From Paraburkholderia fungorum (GTDB taxonomy: Bacteria; Pseudomonadota; Gammaproteobacteria; Burkholderiales; Burkholderiaceae): a stretch of 64,000 nucleotides of DNA. Position numbers and translations under genes: made by a program. This document shows, in pieces, positions 17,763 to 27,164 of the stretch; position 1 is the first letter of the stretch; every line of letters begins with the position of its first letter. Under the pieces are notes generated by a model. That model did no database searches. It had not been told where the DNA came from and saw only the letters and a program-made list of their open reading frames with translations. Where the stretch lies: NCBI RefSeq assembly GCF_003610895.1, contig NZ_MCAS01000068.1:62001-126000 (forward strand), written 5' to 3'.

Positions 17763-18923
17763 ATGAAACAAGAAACTGCAATCGTCCATCTAGGAAGAGA
17801 GACTGCAAGCGCGGTCCGTGCGGTGAATCCACCTCTCGTGAGAGCGTCGACCATCGTCTCGGACTCGCTCGCTACCTTCAGGAAAGGCTATGGCGAAAAG
17901 GTATTTGACTCCCTGCGGTATGGCCGCTCAGGCACGGCGACGACATTCGAACTGCAGCGAATGATGGCTGCTCTTGAGGAAACCGAAGGGTGTATTGCGA
18001 CAACCAGCGGCCTGTCTGCAATCGTCGCGGTCCTGGCTACCTTCAGCGGTCCTGGCCGTCACGTTCTGGTCAGCGATGGTGTGTATGGCCCGACAAGGGC
18101 CTACTGCGAAAAGGTACTGGTGCCTGCCGGGACCGATGTTGAGTTCTACGGCCCAGCCGACGACATCAAAGCACGCATTCGAAAAGACACGAGCCTGATT
18201 TTCGTTGAATCGCCAGCGTCATTGACCATGGAGATGTACGACATACGCCAAATATGTGCCATGGCGAAATCGGCGAACATTCCGGTCGCAGCCGACTCAA
18301 CATGGGGTACACCCGTGTTTTTCAGGGCTCATGCTCTTGGAATCGACCTCTCCATCCACGCGGCCACCAAGTACATCAACGGACATTCCGATCTGTTGCT
18401 CGGACTGATCACGGGAACGAATGACGCGCTCGAGAAAGTGCGGGCGCAATGTGACCTCAATGGCACACACGCGGCCCCCGACGCTTGTTGGCTTACTCTT
18501 CGTGGTATTAGAACGCTGTCCGTCCGGATGCGTCGGCATCAAGCTACCGCCATGGAGCTTGCCGAATGGTTACAGAACCGTCCGGAGGTGCGTCGTGTGC
18601 TATTTCCTGCGCTCGATACTGATCCCGGCCATGACCTCTGGCGCAATCAGTTTTCAGGCGCAGCGGGCCCGTTCACGATCGAGCTGACAAAATGCGATGA
18701 AGCGTCGTTCGCGCGATTCATCGACTCGCTTAGGCTCTTTGCCTTGGGGACGAGTTGGGGCGGCTTCGAGAGTCTTGTCATGCCTGCGATTCCTCATCAC
18801 CTGCGCAACGCAGAACAGGCTGACGAGGGCCGTCTGGTGCGGCTGCACATTGGTCTTGAAAGCCCGGACGACCTCCGGGCCGACCTCGAAGTGGCGTTTG
18901 CGGCGATGACCGGCACGCTCTGA
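17763..18923 (+). CDS. metC: Cystathionine beta-lyase (PLP enzyme)
   Basis: Encodes 386 residues of the Cys/Met metabolism PLP family (fold type I). The cofactor lysine is in SIHAATKYINGHSD (~203-216). The Tyr/Arg pair for phosphate binding is in SLRYGRSGTATT, and FVESPASLTMEM and DSTWGTP complete the active-site set. The second position of the beta-lyase signature and the overall length favour beta-lyase over gamma-synthase. It would cleave cystathionine to homocysteine, pyruvate and ammonia. It is single-gene and divergent from an AraC regulator, so a role in a specific thioether or cysteine-conjugate pathway is also possible. Confidence 0.85.
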   Translation: MKQETAIVHLGRETASAVRAVNPPLVRASTIVSDSLATFRKGYGEKVFDSLRYGRSGTATTFELQRMMAALEETEGCIATTSGLSAIVAVLATFSGPGRHVLVSDGVYGPTRAYCEKVLVPAGTDVEFYGPADDIKARIRKDTSLIFVESPASLTMEMYDIRQICAMAKSANIPVAADSTWGTPVFFRAHALGIDLSIHAATKYINGHSDLLLGLITGTNDALEKVRAQCDLNGTHAAPDACWLTLRGIRTLSVRMRRHQATAMELAEWLQNRPEVRRVLFPALDTDPGHDLWRNQFSGAAGPFTIELTKCDEASFARFIDSLRLFALGTSWGGFESLVMPAIPHHLRNAEQADEGRLVRLHIGLESPDDLRADLEVAFAAMTGTL

Positions 18924-19180
18924 TGCCTGGTTGCGCGCGAGGAAGCATGGCCATTCAAGTTCGACGGCATCATGCAACTCGCGCCAATGTCGGCTTCAAG
19001 CTGCCGTGCAGACAGGCGGAGAACGTCGCCGGACGATGCCGCGCTCAGGGCGGCCAACCCGCAGCGCTCTTCACGCCTCAGCGCCGGCGAGCGTCGATCA
19101 ATGCTGGCTTACGGCTTATTTATCTCCTTGGCGGCTATTCGCGCGTGACCGGCCGTTACGAAAATCCGGCTGAGTGTCGG

Positions 19181-19330
19181 ATTCTGGCCGAAACCGGCCT
19201 GATTTCGATCTAGCAAAGTGGGCTTTCGCGATTTCGTCCGCGGAAGGCTGGAGTCGACACCCGAGCCGTCATCCGGGTCGCCATGTCAGCAACGACCGCT
19301 TTCCAATCCCGAACGGACATTCGCTCGCAT
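19181..19330 (+). repeat. Intergenic repeat, type A copy 3
   Basis: 19181-19262 aligns with 603-682 and 4001-4084: TTCTGGCCGAAACCGG, then AAAGTGGGCTTTCGCG, then CGTCCGCGGAAGGCTGGAG. A CGAACGGACATTCGCTC tail occurs near 19308. The remainder of the 18924-19475 gap shows no gene. Confidence 0.68.
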
Positions 19331-19475
19331 CGCGTCTGCCGTTACGAGCGCTCGGGGCCGGTGGGTCGTTAGCGGCTATGAGGCATTCGCTCAGAAGCAC
19401 TAACTGAATCTCGATCAGATCCCCGCATGCATCTGGCGATGCGCGTGGCCGCTGTGACTTTGTCGTGACGCGCCG

Positions 19476-20072
19476 CTATTTGAACTTGACGAGATCCTTG
19501 AATATCAGTTGACCCCAGCTATTCCCGCGCGCATGCACAAGCAGTCCACCTTCCGAAAGCCCACCGAGGTTGATTGGCGCGAAACCGAGCTTTTCCGCAA
19601 GCGCACCAACCTCCGCTGCTGCGCCGTCATCGTCGCTCGCCAGGAACACGACTCTCCTGCCACCGTGTACGGCCGGGTCCTGGTCAAGGACGGCAGCGAC
19701 CAGATGGTTGAAGCCTTTCACCAGCCTGGCTCCGCTGAACGCCTTCGCGACGAAAACTGAGGACGGGAGATCGTCCAGCTCCTCAAGCGGGGCTAACGTG
19801 TTCATCGCGTCGATGATGGTCTTTCCTTTCCAGTTCGGCAGCGCTTTCGCGATCTCCGGGTGCGACTCGAAACGGACAGCTAAAAAGATGGTGTCTGCCT
19901 TGACGGCTTGCGCCAGGGTTTTGGGAATGATTCCGGGTCCGATCGCGGCGGCGTCGGACGCAAAGCTTTCCGGGTCGCGCGTGGTTGCAACGGATACTTC
20001 GATACCGCTGCGGGCAAACGCCTTGGCAAGCGCGTAGCCGATCTTGCCGAAGCCGATGATTGCGTAGCTCAT
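19476..20072 (-). CDS. NADPH-dependent F420 reductase-like protein
   Basis: Encodes 198 residues. A Rossmann start (YAIIGFGKIGYALAKAFARSG) and the pattern of F420-dependent NADP reductase-like proteins (FVAKAFSGARLVKGFNHL, VFLASDDDGAAAEVGALAEK) are clear. Burkholderiales make no canonical F420, so it probably acts with another acceptor or as a small NADPH-binding reductase. It is the third gene of the minus-strand unit 21666-19476, 27 bases after the SDR, behind TetR operators. Confidence 0.85.
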   Translation of the reverse strand: MSYAIIGFGKIGYALAKAFARSGIEVSVATTRDPESFASDAAAIGPGIIPKTLAQAVKADTIFLAVRFESHPEIAKALPNWKGKTIIDAMNTLAPLEELDDLPSSVFVAKAFSGARLVKGFNHLVAAVLDQDPAVHGGRRVVFLASDDDGAAAEVGALAEKLGFAPINLGGLSEGGLLVHARGNSWGQLIFKDLVKFK

Positions 20073-20099
20073 AAGTTCTCCTTTGATTTTTCGGCGCGC

Positions 20100-20867
20100 T
20101 CAGAGCTTGTAGCCGCCGCTCGCTTCAATCGTCTGACCAGTCACCCAGTGGCCGTCATCGGAGGCCAGAAATGCCACGACGGCGGCGATTTCCGCAGGCT
20201 CGCCAAAGCGTCCCAGCGCGATTTCGGCCTCGACCGCTTTTACGAGTTCGGGATTCTCCCGGATGGCGGCGTTCACGTCCGTTCGCGTGTAGCCCGGCGC
20301 TACGGCGTTCGCGGTAATCCCGCGTGGCCCCAACTCGGACGCGAGCGCATGGGTCAGGTTGTTGATGGCCGCTTTGGCCATCGAATAGACGGGTGCGGCT
20401 GTTACGGGCTTCGTGGCGGCAGCGGATGAGATGTTGATGATGCGTCCACCATCTGCGAGACGGTCCAGAGCAGCCTGAACGATGAAGAAGGGCGCGCGGG
20501 CGTAGACCGCAATCAGGGTGTCCCAACTCTCCGGCGTCGCGTCCTTGAAGCCAACCCAGCCGGAATTGCCGGCGTTGTTCACCAGAATATCGAGCGCTTT
20601 GCTTCCCTTCCGCCTGGTGAACTCGTCATCGAGTCTCTCAAACAGGGCCGGGACGGTCGCCGGGTCAACGAGGTCCGAGTGGATCGCGAACGCGGTGCCT
20701 CCCGCTTTCTCGATGGCCGCGACCGCTTCGTCTGCGCCGGATTTGCTGGCGTTGTAGGTCAGCGCGACCGTCGCGCCATCCTTTGCAAGACGTTCGGCGA
20801 TGGCGCGGCCAATGCCCCGCGATGCTCCGGTAACGAGAGCAGTTTTTCCTTCAAGAGATCGTTCCAT
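20100..20867 (-). CDS. SDR family oxidoreductase
   Basis: Encodes 255 residues of a classical short-chain dehydrogenase. TGASRGIGRAIAERL is the cofactor loop, NNAGNSGW the NNAG motif, and INISSAAATKPVTAAPVYSM plus AKAA contain the Ser and YxxxK-type active site. The start at 20867 is chosen because it begins immediately before the beta-1 strand and has TGAGGAAA upstream. It is the middle gene of the TetR-controlled unit. Confidence 0.9.
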   Translation of the reverse strand: MERSLEGKTALVTGASRGIGRAIAERLAKDGATVALTYNASKSGADEAVAAIEKAGGTAFAIHSDLVDPATVPALFERLDDEFTRRKGSKALDILVNNAGNSGWVGFKDATPESWDTLIAVYARAPFFIVQAALDRLADGGRIINISSAAATKPVTAAPVYSMAKAAINNLTHALASELGPRGITANAVAPGYTRTDVNAAIRENPELVKAVEAEIALGRFGEPAEIAAVVAFLASDDGHWVTGQTIEASGGYKL

Positions 20868-20931
20868 TTCATTTTCCTCAGTGGATGTGTGCATAACCGG
20901 ATCACTGGAGTGACCGGCCGGGCGTGGCACG

Positions 20932-21666
20932 TCAGATTTGCGCCAGGCCGCCGTCAACAGCGACTTCGCTGGCGGTCATGAAGCTGCTGTCCTGTGACGC
21001 GAGGAAGGCGGCCACCGCCCCGATCTCCGCCGGATCGGCCATGCGCTGGAGCGGAGTCATCGAGCCGAAGGCCTTCACGCCTTCCTCGCCCAGCGCTTCC
21101 TTCGCGAGTTCGGTCGCCGTCGGCCCGGGCGACAGCACGTTTACGCGGATGCCGGTGCCCTTCAGGTCCGCCGCCCAGGTCCGCGCGAGGTTGCGCACTG
21201 CCGCCTTGCTCGCGCTGTAGGCGCTGAATGCCGGGGCGCCCGTGGCGCCGGCGCTCGATCCGGTCAGGATGATCGAACCACCCGCACCCATCAGCGGCAA
21301 CGCCTGCTGGACCGTGAAGATCGAGCCCTTTACGTTGGTGTCGAAGATTTCGTCAATGTGCCCGGATGTGATCTTGCCGAGCGGAAGCTGGCTTCCCGCC
21401 CCGGCATTGGCGAAGACGATATCGAGCGTGCCGCGCTCGGCCTTCACCGCCGCGTAGAGTCGGTCGAGGTCGGCCAGATTGGAGACAGAGCCCTTCACCG
21501 CGCGGGCATTAGGCCCGAGGTCGGCCAAAGCCGCATTGAGTGCATCCTGCCGGCGGCCGAAGATGAAGACGAATGCGCCTTCCTCGATGAAGCGCTTTGC
21601 CGCGGCGAGGCCGATGCCGGTAGCGCCGCCGGTGACCACGGCGGTCATTCCATTCAGTCTGTTCAT
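20932..21666 (-). CDS. SDR family oxidoreductase
   Basis: Encodes 244 residues. It has VVTGGATGIGLAAAKRF as nucleotide-binding loop, ANAG (FANAGAG) and the catalytic SAYSASKAAVRN. The substrate is not defined by sequence. It is the first gene of the unit divergent from tetR at 21790, directly behind two palindromic operators, so expression is probably induced when the TetR ligand arrives. With the second SDR and the F420-like protein it suggests reductive detoxification. Confidence 0.9.
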   Translation of the reverse strand: MNRLNGMTAVVTGGATGIGLAAAKRFIEEGAFVFIFGRRQDALNAALADLGPNARAVKGSVSNLADLDRLYAAVKAERGTLDIVFANAGAGSQLPLGKITSGHIDEIFDTNVKGSIFTVQQALPLMGAGGSIILTGSSAGATGAPAFSAYSASKAAVRNLARTWAADLKGTGIRVNVLSPGPTATELAKEALGEEGVKAFGSMTPLQRMADPAEIGAVAAFLASQDSSFMTASEVAVDGGLAQI

Positions 21667-21730
21667 TTCATGTGCTCTTTCATTGGAGTTGCGTGGAAGC
21701 TGGAGAAATGCCATACAGCGCTGTATTATA

Positions 21731-21773
21731 TGGATCACCGATCCACATAAACACTATATGGATCACTGATCCA
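21731..21773. promoter_or_regulatory. Tandem TetR operators
   Basis: Two copies of a 15-base palindrome. 21759-21773 is perfect, TGGATCA-C-TGATCCA; 21731-21745 is TGGATCACCGATCCA with one mismatch. Their centres are 28 bases apart and they fill the gap between the divergent SDR and tetR genes. Confidence 0.75.
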
Positions 21774-21789
21774 CTTGTCAACATCTCCT

Positions 21790-22422
21790 ATGCGAGCCGA
21801 CGCTCAAAAAAATCGCAGCCAGATCCTCACAGTCGCGCGTGACGTCATCACCGAGCATGGTGCCGACGCATCGATGCGCGACATTGCGCGCCGGGCCGGC
21901 GTCGGGTTGGCCACACTGCTTCGTCATTTCCCGACACGCGAAGCCCTATTCGAAGCCTTGCTATGCACTCATCTGGACGCACTGACGCAGAAGGCAGCCG
22001 AGCTCGAAACATCGACTTCGGCTGACGAAGCACTTCTCATCTGGTTTCGGGAATTGGTGGTATTCACCCAAAGCTACAGGGGTGTTGTCGCCATGATGGC
22101 GGCAGCCCACACGAACACGGATTCCGCGCTTTATGCGTCGTGCGCAGCGGTGCACTCAGCAGGCGCGCGCCTACTGCTCCGCGCTCAGGGCGAGGGAACG
22201 GCACGCGCCGATATGAATGGGGACGACCTGTTCGCCCTGATAACGGCCCTCGGCTGGGCGGTCGACCAACCCTCATTCGCGCCACGAGCGGATCATCTCG
22301 TTCACCTCATTACCAGCGCCATCCTGACAAGTCGGCCTGGCAACGATGCCAGGAAGGCAACGCGGCGAATCAAATTGCCGACGGATACTTCGTGCCAGGG
22401 AAGCCTTGGGGATTCGGACTAG
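21790..22422 (+). CDS. TetR family transcriptional regulator
   Basis: Encodes 210 residues. The N-terminal helix-turn-helix (DIARRAGVGLATLLRHFPTREAL) is typical TetR, and the ligand domain is of ordinary length. ATG 21790 is chosen over a TTG at 21775 because the latter would sit at the edge of the operator. The last ~15 residues run into a degraded repeat (22395 on), so the native C-terminus may have been altered. It very likely represses the divergent SDR unit and itself through the operators at 21731. Confidence 0.88.
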   Translation: MRADAQKNRSQILTVARDVITEHGADASMRDIARRAGVGLATLLRHFPTREALFEALLCTHLDALTQKAAELETSTSADEALLIWFRELVVFTQSYRGVVAMMAAAHTNTDSALYASCAAVHSAGARLLLRAQGEGTARADMNGDDLFALITALGWAVDQPSFAPRADHLVHLITSAILTSRPGNDARKATRRIKLPTDTSCQGSLGDSD

Positions 22423-22515
22423 ATGGCGGAAAGCCGGCTGGAGCCGACACTCGAATGGCCATTAGTGCACTTGAGCGATTGGCCGCTTCTGGCTCGACTC
22501 TGCGTGATGCAGGTG
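22395..22515 (+). repeat. Degraded intergenic repeat
   Basis: GATTCGGACTAGATGGCGGAAAGCCGGCTGGAGCCGACAC-type sequence parallels the second half of type A copies, and TTGGCCGCTTCTGGC near 22479 parallels the type B core. Identity is lower than for other copies. Confidence 0.4.
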
Positions 22516-22690
22516 GCGCGCAGAACCTGAAATTTGCGAGTTCGCGATTGGTCGAGGTCGACGGGGAACTCAACCGGTCGATGCAATAGTTTGCTGGAAT
22601 CGCTCGGCTGGCGTCTCGCACTCCATGGTCCTTCCCGGACGCTCGTTCAATCGTCTCGCCACGGCGCTGTGATTCGATCAGCTGTGTACC

Positions 22691-23986
22691 TCAAGGGATC
22701 GGCATCGCTTGTGCCTTCGGATGGAACATCGCGAGCCAAAGATACGTGAGGTACCAAAGGCCTAACGGGTAGTTTCGTCGATCGTGCAGTGCCAGCATTT
22801 TGACAAGGTCGAAATGATTGGTAAGAGCCTGAACCGGCGGGTCCACAAAAACAGAGGTGCCAGCAATGTGGGCCATGATCGACCTCGCTACATGGGCGTA
22901 AGCCCACGGCGTCGAGGTATTTGTCTCAAGCACGCCAGGTGCCAGGAGAAACAGGTTGGGGGCGTCGATTGAGCGAAAGGCGGAGTAGCAGCGCGCGGAG
23001 ATTTCATTCAGTCCTCCTGCCGTTGTCAGCGAATCCAGCCCCAGGTAGCCAAGTTCCATCGCGTACCCGGTTCCCCAAAGCAACAGATCCGTCCCGATCT
23101 CTTCACCGTTCGCGAGGCGAATCGTCTGGCCGTGGACGGACTGCACTTCACCGCGGTGGCGCTCGATACTGCGGAAACCCTGGATCATACGTGGCCGGCC
23201 CGGAATGAGCTGGTCGTGACGGATGTCGAAGTCGCCCTCGGGCATGATCTCCGTGATTCCGGCCTTCTTGTACCTTGCCTGCAGGTCCTCGTTGATGCGG
23301 CGGTTCAACGCGCTCGATGAAAGACCAAGCATCTGGTATTTCGCCAACAGGCGCATGTCGATCCCGAGATACTTGGCCTGGCGCGTCGGGCGCATCCACT
23401 TGGTGGAACGATAGACCCACGCAATGCTCTTCGCCTCGTATGCGAAGCACAGGTCAAGCAGATCGTACGCCGATGCGCCACCGCCCACGACAGTGACGCG
23501 CTTGCCTTTCAACTCTTCCGGATTACGCAGTCCGAACGAGTGATATTCAGTGATCGCCGAATCATCCCGTTTGACCTGCGGCACGACGGGGCGATTGTGT
23601 CCCCCTGTTGCGGCGATGAGCCACCTCGATTGATACAAGGCGCCCTCTGTTGTCACTTGCCAGCCGCCTTCGCCGGAATGTGCGCTCGTGACCGGTGCAT
23701 TGAGGACGATTTGAGGCGCGAGATCGAACCGTTCGACCCAGGCCTCGATGTTGCGCAAAACACCCGGCTGCCTTTCTTCGGACAGTGGGACATCGCCGAG
23801 CGCCCAGTCTTCCTTGCGAAACTGGATGTCCTGCCACGAGGGAAGATCGCGCCACAGTCCGCCGATTCGCTCACGGCGCTCCAGCAGCAGCGTCTTGAGC
23901 CCGGCATCTTTGGCGTACTTCAGGCAGATGACACCGCCAATGCCACCGCCCACGATAACCAGATCGAGATCCGAGCCTGTGGTCAT
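22691..23986 (-). CDS. Flavin-containing monooxygenase-like protein
   Basis: Encodes 431 residues. The FAD-binding loop VIVGGGIGGVICLKYA at the N-terminus, a second dinucleotide loop VTVVGGGASAYDLL near 165 and the intervening FMO-type segment (ATGGHNRPVVP) point to a class B flavoprotein monooxygenase that oxygenates soft nucleophiles or ketones. GxGxxG is GGGIGG, as usual. ATG 23986 is preferred over an upstream TTG. It is a lone gene, with an MFS pump some 200 bases upstream in the same direction; no substrate can be assigned. Confidence 0.87.
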   Translation of the reverse strand: MTTGSDLDLVIVGGGIGGVICLKYAKDAGLKTLLLERRERIGGLWRDLPSWQDIQFRKEDWALGDVPLSEERQPGVLRNIEAWVERFDLAPQIVLNAPVTSAHSGEGGWQVTTEGALYQSRWLIAATGGHNRPVVPQVKRDDSAITEYHSFGLRNPEELKGKRVTVVGGGASAYDLLDLCFAYEAKSIAWVYRSTKWMRPTRQAKYLGIDMRLLAKYQMLGLSSSALNRRINEDLQARYKKAGITEIMPEGDFDIRHDQLIPGRPRMIQGFRSIERHRGEVQSVHGQTIRLANGEEIGTDLLLWGTGYAMELGYLGLDSLTTAGGLNEISARCYSAFRSIDAPNLFLLAPGVLETNTSTPWAYAHVARSIMAHIAGTSVFVDPPVQALTNHFDLVKMLALHDRRNYPLGLWYLTYLWLAMFHPKAQAMPIP

Positions 23987-24187
23987 GATGTTCAACGTCC
24001 CTCACACTCAACCCCGGAACGACCTGGTTCGCCTCAGCTACACCAGTAAGCGCCAGAGTTGACCAGCCCATTGCGGGTCAGGATGTGTTCCTCATACGAA
24101 AATGCCCCTGGTTCTAATAGGTAGCAAACGAAATGTCCCTGAAAAGTATAGGCCGCGGATGCTGAATTTGAAGTAGCGCGGCGATAT

Positions 24188-25666
24188 TCACGACGGTTCG
24201 CGTGAGCTGGAAGTTGCTTTTGAGGGCGCGTGCCGCTGATCGGGCAGGAATAGTGAAAGCACGCCGCCAATGGCCAGCAACACCACGTTGCAGCCAAGCG
24301 CGACGGCAAATGCGTGACCGAACGCAACTGCTCCGCGACCGGCACCCAGTTCGGCATAGAACACGCCGCCGATGATCGCGACACCTAGCGCCGAGGCGAT
24401 CTGAAACGTCGAAATGACAATTCCAGAAGCAAGACCTGCATGCTTCGGCGCAACCCCACCGATCACCGCCTTGATGACTGACGGCATGACCGTGCCGAAC
24501 CCCAGCCCGGCGATCGCCAGACCCACATGAAGACCGCTCGCCAGCATTCCCGCCACCGCAAAAAGCGCGACACTGAAGCCGACCACCTGCAAGGCGAACC
24601 CAACCGTCAGGGCGAGCTTTCCAAGCCGCTGCACGACGTGAGCGGAGACAAGGGACGCCAGGAAATAGGCGACGGCGTACGGCAACGTCTCCAGGCCTGC
24701 TTGAAGTGGTGAGAGATGCAAGCCTCCTTGCAGGTACACGGAGAATGTCAGATAGAACGACGAGAGCATATACAACGCGAATGCCATAGCAACGCCGACC
24801 GCGAAGCCCGCCTCCCGGAAGAGCGCGAACTCGACAAGGGGTGAACCACCCCTCGCGGCCAGGCGCGTTTCGAAGCGCACAAACAGCGCGAAAACGAACG
24901 GCGCTGCGACGAGCATCGCGATGATCCATATCGGCCAGTTGGTTTCCCGTCCTTCGACAAGCGGATAGACGAGAAGGCCGAGGGCAACCGAGAGCAGCAC
25001 CACGCCGCCAATGTCGAGACGTTGGGCGTGCTCAGCCCGCGAGTCACGCAGAAACGCGAGACCGCCGACGAATGCCACAAGACCGATAGGCACGTTGATC
25101 AGGAAGATAGCCTGCCAGGTGAACCCCAACGGATGGAACGATACGAGCGCGCCGCCCAGCACCTGGCCACAGATGTTCGCGAGGCCGAACGTTGCGCCAT
25201 AGAGTGCGAGTGCGCGTCCCTGTTCTGCGGGCGGAAACAATACGCGAATGGAGGCCAGCACCTGAGGCGCCATGACGGTCGCGGTCAGGCCCTGCAGGAT
25301 GCGCGCCGCGACGAGTGCGGTAGCGGACGGTGCCAGTCCGCACAATGCCGACGCGAGTGTGAAGCCGGCAACGCCGGTCACGAACATGCGCTTGCGGCCA
25401 AACAGGTCGCCGAGCCGCCCACCCGTGATGAGGAAAACTGCGTAGGTTGCCGCATACGCCGAGATGACGAATTCGATCTCACCAGACGTGGCGCCGAGAC
25501 TCTGCCTGATTGACGGAAGTGCAAGGTTGACAACGTTGAAGTCAAGGATCGGAAGGAACGCCCCCGTCAACAGGACGGGTAGCGCGAGCCAGCGCCGCGG
25601 GTCGGCTGTGTGCGTGTCGAGCGAAGAATGCAGGCGCGCTTTGTCGAGTGTGCTCATGGGTGTCAT
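24188..25666 (-). CDS. MFS drug:H+ antiporter, DHA2 (14-TM) family
   Basis: Encodes 492 residues with about fourteen hydrophobic segments. Motif A (GGRLGDLFGRKRMF) and motif C-like GATFGLANICGQVLGGAL mark an EmrB/QacA-type exporter of the inner membrane. The divergent LysR at 25800 is the likely local regulator. Substrates are probably toxic hydrophobic compounds. Confidence 0.9.
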   Translation of the reverse strand: MTPMSTLDKARLHSSLDTHTADPRRWLALPVLLTGAFLPILDFNVVNLALPSIRQSLGATSGEIEFVISAYAATYAVFLITGGRLGDLFGRKRMFVTGVAGFTLASALCGLAPSATALVAARILQGLTATVMAPQVLASIRVLFPPAEQGRALALYGATFGLANICGQVLGGALVSFHPLGFTWQAIFLINVPIGLVAFVGGLAFLRDSRAEHAQRLDIGGVVLLSVALGLLVYPLVEGRETNWPIWIIAMLVAAPFVFALFVRFETRLAARGGSPLVEFALFREAGFAVGVAMAFALYMLSSFYLTFSVYLQGGLHLSPLQAGLETLPYAVAYFLASLVSAHVVQRLGKLALTVGFALQVVGFSVALFAVAGMLASGLHVGLAIAGLGFGTVMPSVIKAVIGGVAPKHAGLASGIVISTFQIASALGVAIIGGVFYAELGAGRGAVAFGHAFAVALGCNVVLLAIGGVLSLFLPDQRHAPSKATSSSREPS

Positions 25667-25799
25667 CGTTCGTCGAATGGAGATGCGAGCGTGATGATTG
25701 ACCGGACCGGTGGTCGATGAAGAGCACTATGCGATACCACTTGCCATAACTCAATGGGATGAATGAATATATCAGTGATAACGTTTGGAGATGATTATC

Positions 25800-26657
25800 A
25801 TGGCAAACCTGGATGTCGACGCGGTGCGCGCCTTCACACTCGTCGCGGACTTTCAGAGCTTCACGCGCGCCGCAGAGGCGATGGACACGACACAGGCCGC
25901 GATCAGCATGAAGCTGAAGCGGCTGGAGGACCGGCTCGGCCAGAAGCTGATCGAGCGCACGCCGCGGCTAGTACGGCTGTCCGCGCGCGGAGCCTCGTTT
26001 CTGGATGCTGCGCGCGAGTTCGTCGCGGCGCATGAGCGCGCCCTCGCAGAGCTAGCGGGCACCACACGGCGCCTTGCCCTCGGTATCAGTGACCATATCG
26101 CGGGCCCTGATCTGCCGGTCCTGCTCACGCGGTTGCACGCTTACGATCCCACCTTGCTGATCGAAGTACAGATCGAGTCGTCCCGCGAACTGCTCGACGC
26201 GTTCGAACTCGGCAAGCTCGACGCTGCGATCCTGCGTCGCGAGGACGACCGCCGCAATGGCGAAGTGCTCGCGCTGGAGCCGTTGGGCTGGTTTGCATCG
26301 CCCGGTTTCGTGCATCGTGCAGGGGGGCCGCTGCGACTCGCGTCGCTCTCGGCATCGTGCGGAATACGCAACGTGGCGACGCGCAAGTTGGACGCAGCGG
26401 GGATTGCCTGGGTCGATGTGTTTATCGGTGGGGGTACAACGGCCGTTACTGCTGCCGTATCGGCCGGGCTGGCCGTCGGGGCCTTCGCGCATCGGGTCGC
26501 GCCGCTCGGTCTCATCGAAGTCGGCGCGCCACTGGGCCTGCCCGCGCTTCCTCCGTCGGAAATTGTGCTGCACTCCAGCCTCTCGGATACGAAGTCGCGT
26601 GAAGCCTTGCGTACGCTTGCCGCCGCATTTCGGGAGCATCGACCGGCGATCCGATAG
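25800..26657 (+). CDS. LysR family transcriptional regulator
   Basis: Encodes 285 residues with a LysR helix-turn-helix (VRAFTLVADFQSFTRAAEAM) and effector domain. The start is placed at ATG 25800 because GGAG lies nine bases before it; ATG 25791 would have no room for a ribosome site. It is divergent from the MFS exporter, so it probably controls that gene. Confidence 0.9.
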   Translation: MANLDVDAVRAFTLVADFQSFTRAAEAMDTTQAAISMKLKRLEDRLGQKLIERTPRLVRLSARGASFLDAAREFVAAHERALAELAGTTRRLALGISDHIAGPDLPVLLTRLHAYDPTLLIEVQIESSRELLDAFELGKLDAAILRREDDRRNGEVLALEPLGWFASPGFVHRAGGPLRLASLSASCGIRNVATRKLDAAGIAWVDVFIGGGTTAVTAAVSAGLAVGAFAHRVAPLGLIEVGAPLGLPALPPSEIVLHSSLSDTKSREALRTLAAAFREHRPAIR

Positions 26658-26757
26658 ACGGCTCGCCCGAGACTCGAATGATGTGCTTTGTGAAACTGTG
26701 GAGCGGCCGTGACGGGAACCTGCGTCAGGGAAAGTGACCGTGGTCCGGCAACCTTCC

Positions 26758-27132
26758 TCAGCGCCTGGGTCGGGAAAATATGTTGACGAGATTTCCATCC
26801 GGATCGCGCAGCAAGAGAGAGCGATTGCCCCACGGCATCACCGTCGCCGGCATGACGATTTCTGTTCCCGACGCATTCATCCGTTCGAACACTGCATCAA
26901 CGTCCTCCACTTCAAACTCCAGGATCGCCGACCGATTCGCAGCCGCAGTGGCGGCACCGACATTAAACAGCTTGATCAGGTGCTCGGACGAAATCGCAAG
27001 CACCGCCCCTCCGAATTGGATTTCCGCAAAGCCATCAGCCGGCCGTGCAGCATCGAGACCGGCAAGCCTTTGGTAAAACTCGATCAGACCTTCGACATCC
27101 TGGGTAACAACGCGAACAGACGCAAACTTCAT
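26758..27132 (-). CDS. VOC (glyoxalase/bleomycin resistance) family protein
   Basis: Encodes 124 residues with two beta-alpha-beta-beta-beta modules (KFASVRVVTQDVEGLIEFY and the C-terminal SLLLRDPDGNLVNIFSR). The GNLVNIF end is the usual vicinal-oxygen-chelate Glu/Asn site region. Function could be metal-dependent isomerase, dioxygenase or binding protein. It follows the WYL regulator by 32 bases on the same strand, so it is probably co-transcribed with its own regulator. Confidence 0.88.
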   Translation of the reverse strand: MKFASVRVVTQDVEGLIEFYQRLAGLDAARPADGFAEIQFGGAVLAISSEHLIKLFNVGAATAAANRSAILEFEVEDVDAVFERMNASGTEIVMPATVMPWGNRSLLLRDPDGNLVNIFSRPRR

Positions 27133-27164
27133 TTTGAGCTCCTGACCAAGAAAGGGAACTCAGT

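Noticed and set aside
603..19262. Compensatory base changes in the type A hairpin
   Set aside because: Differences between copies 1 and 3 (G to A and C to T) do not fall in paired positions in one register, so no covariation can be claimed from these copies.
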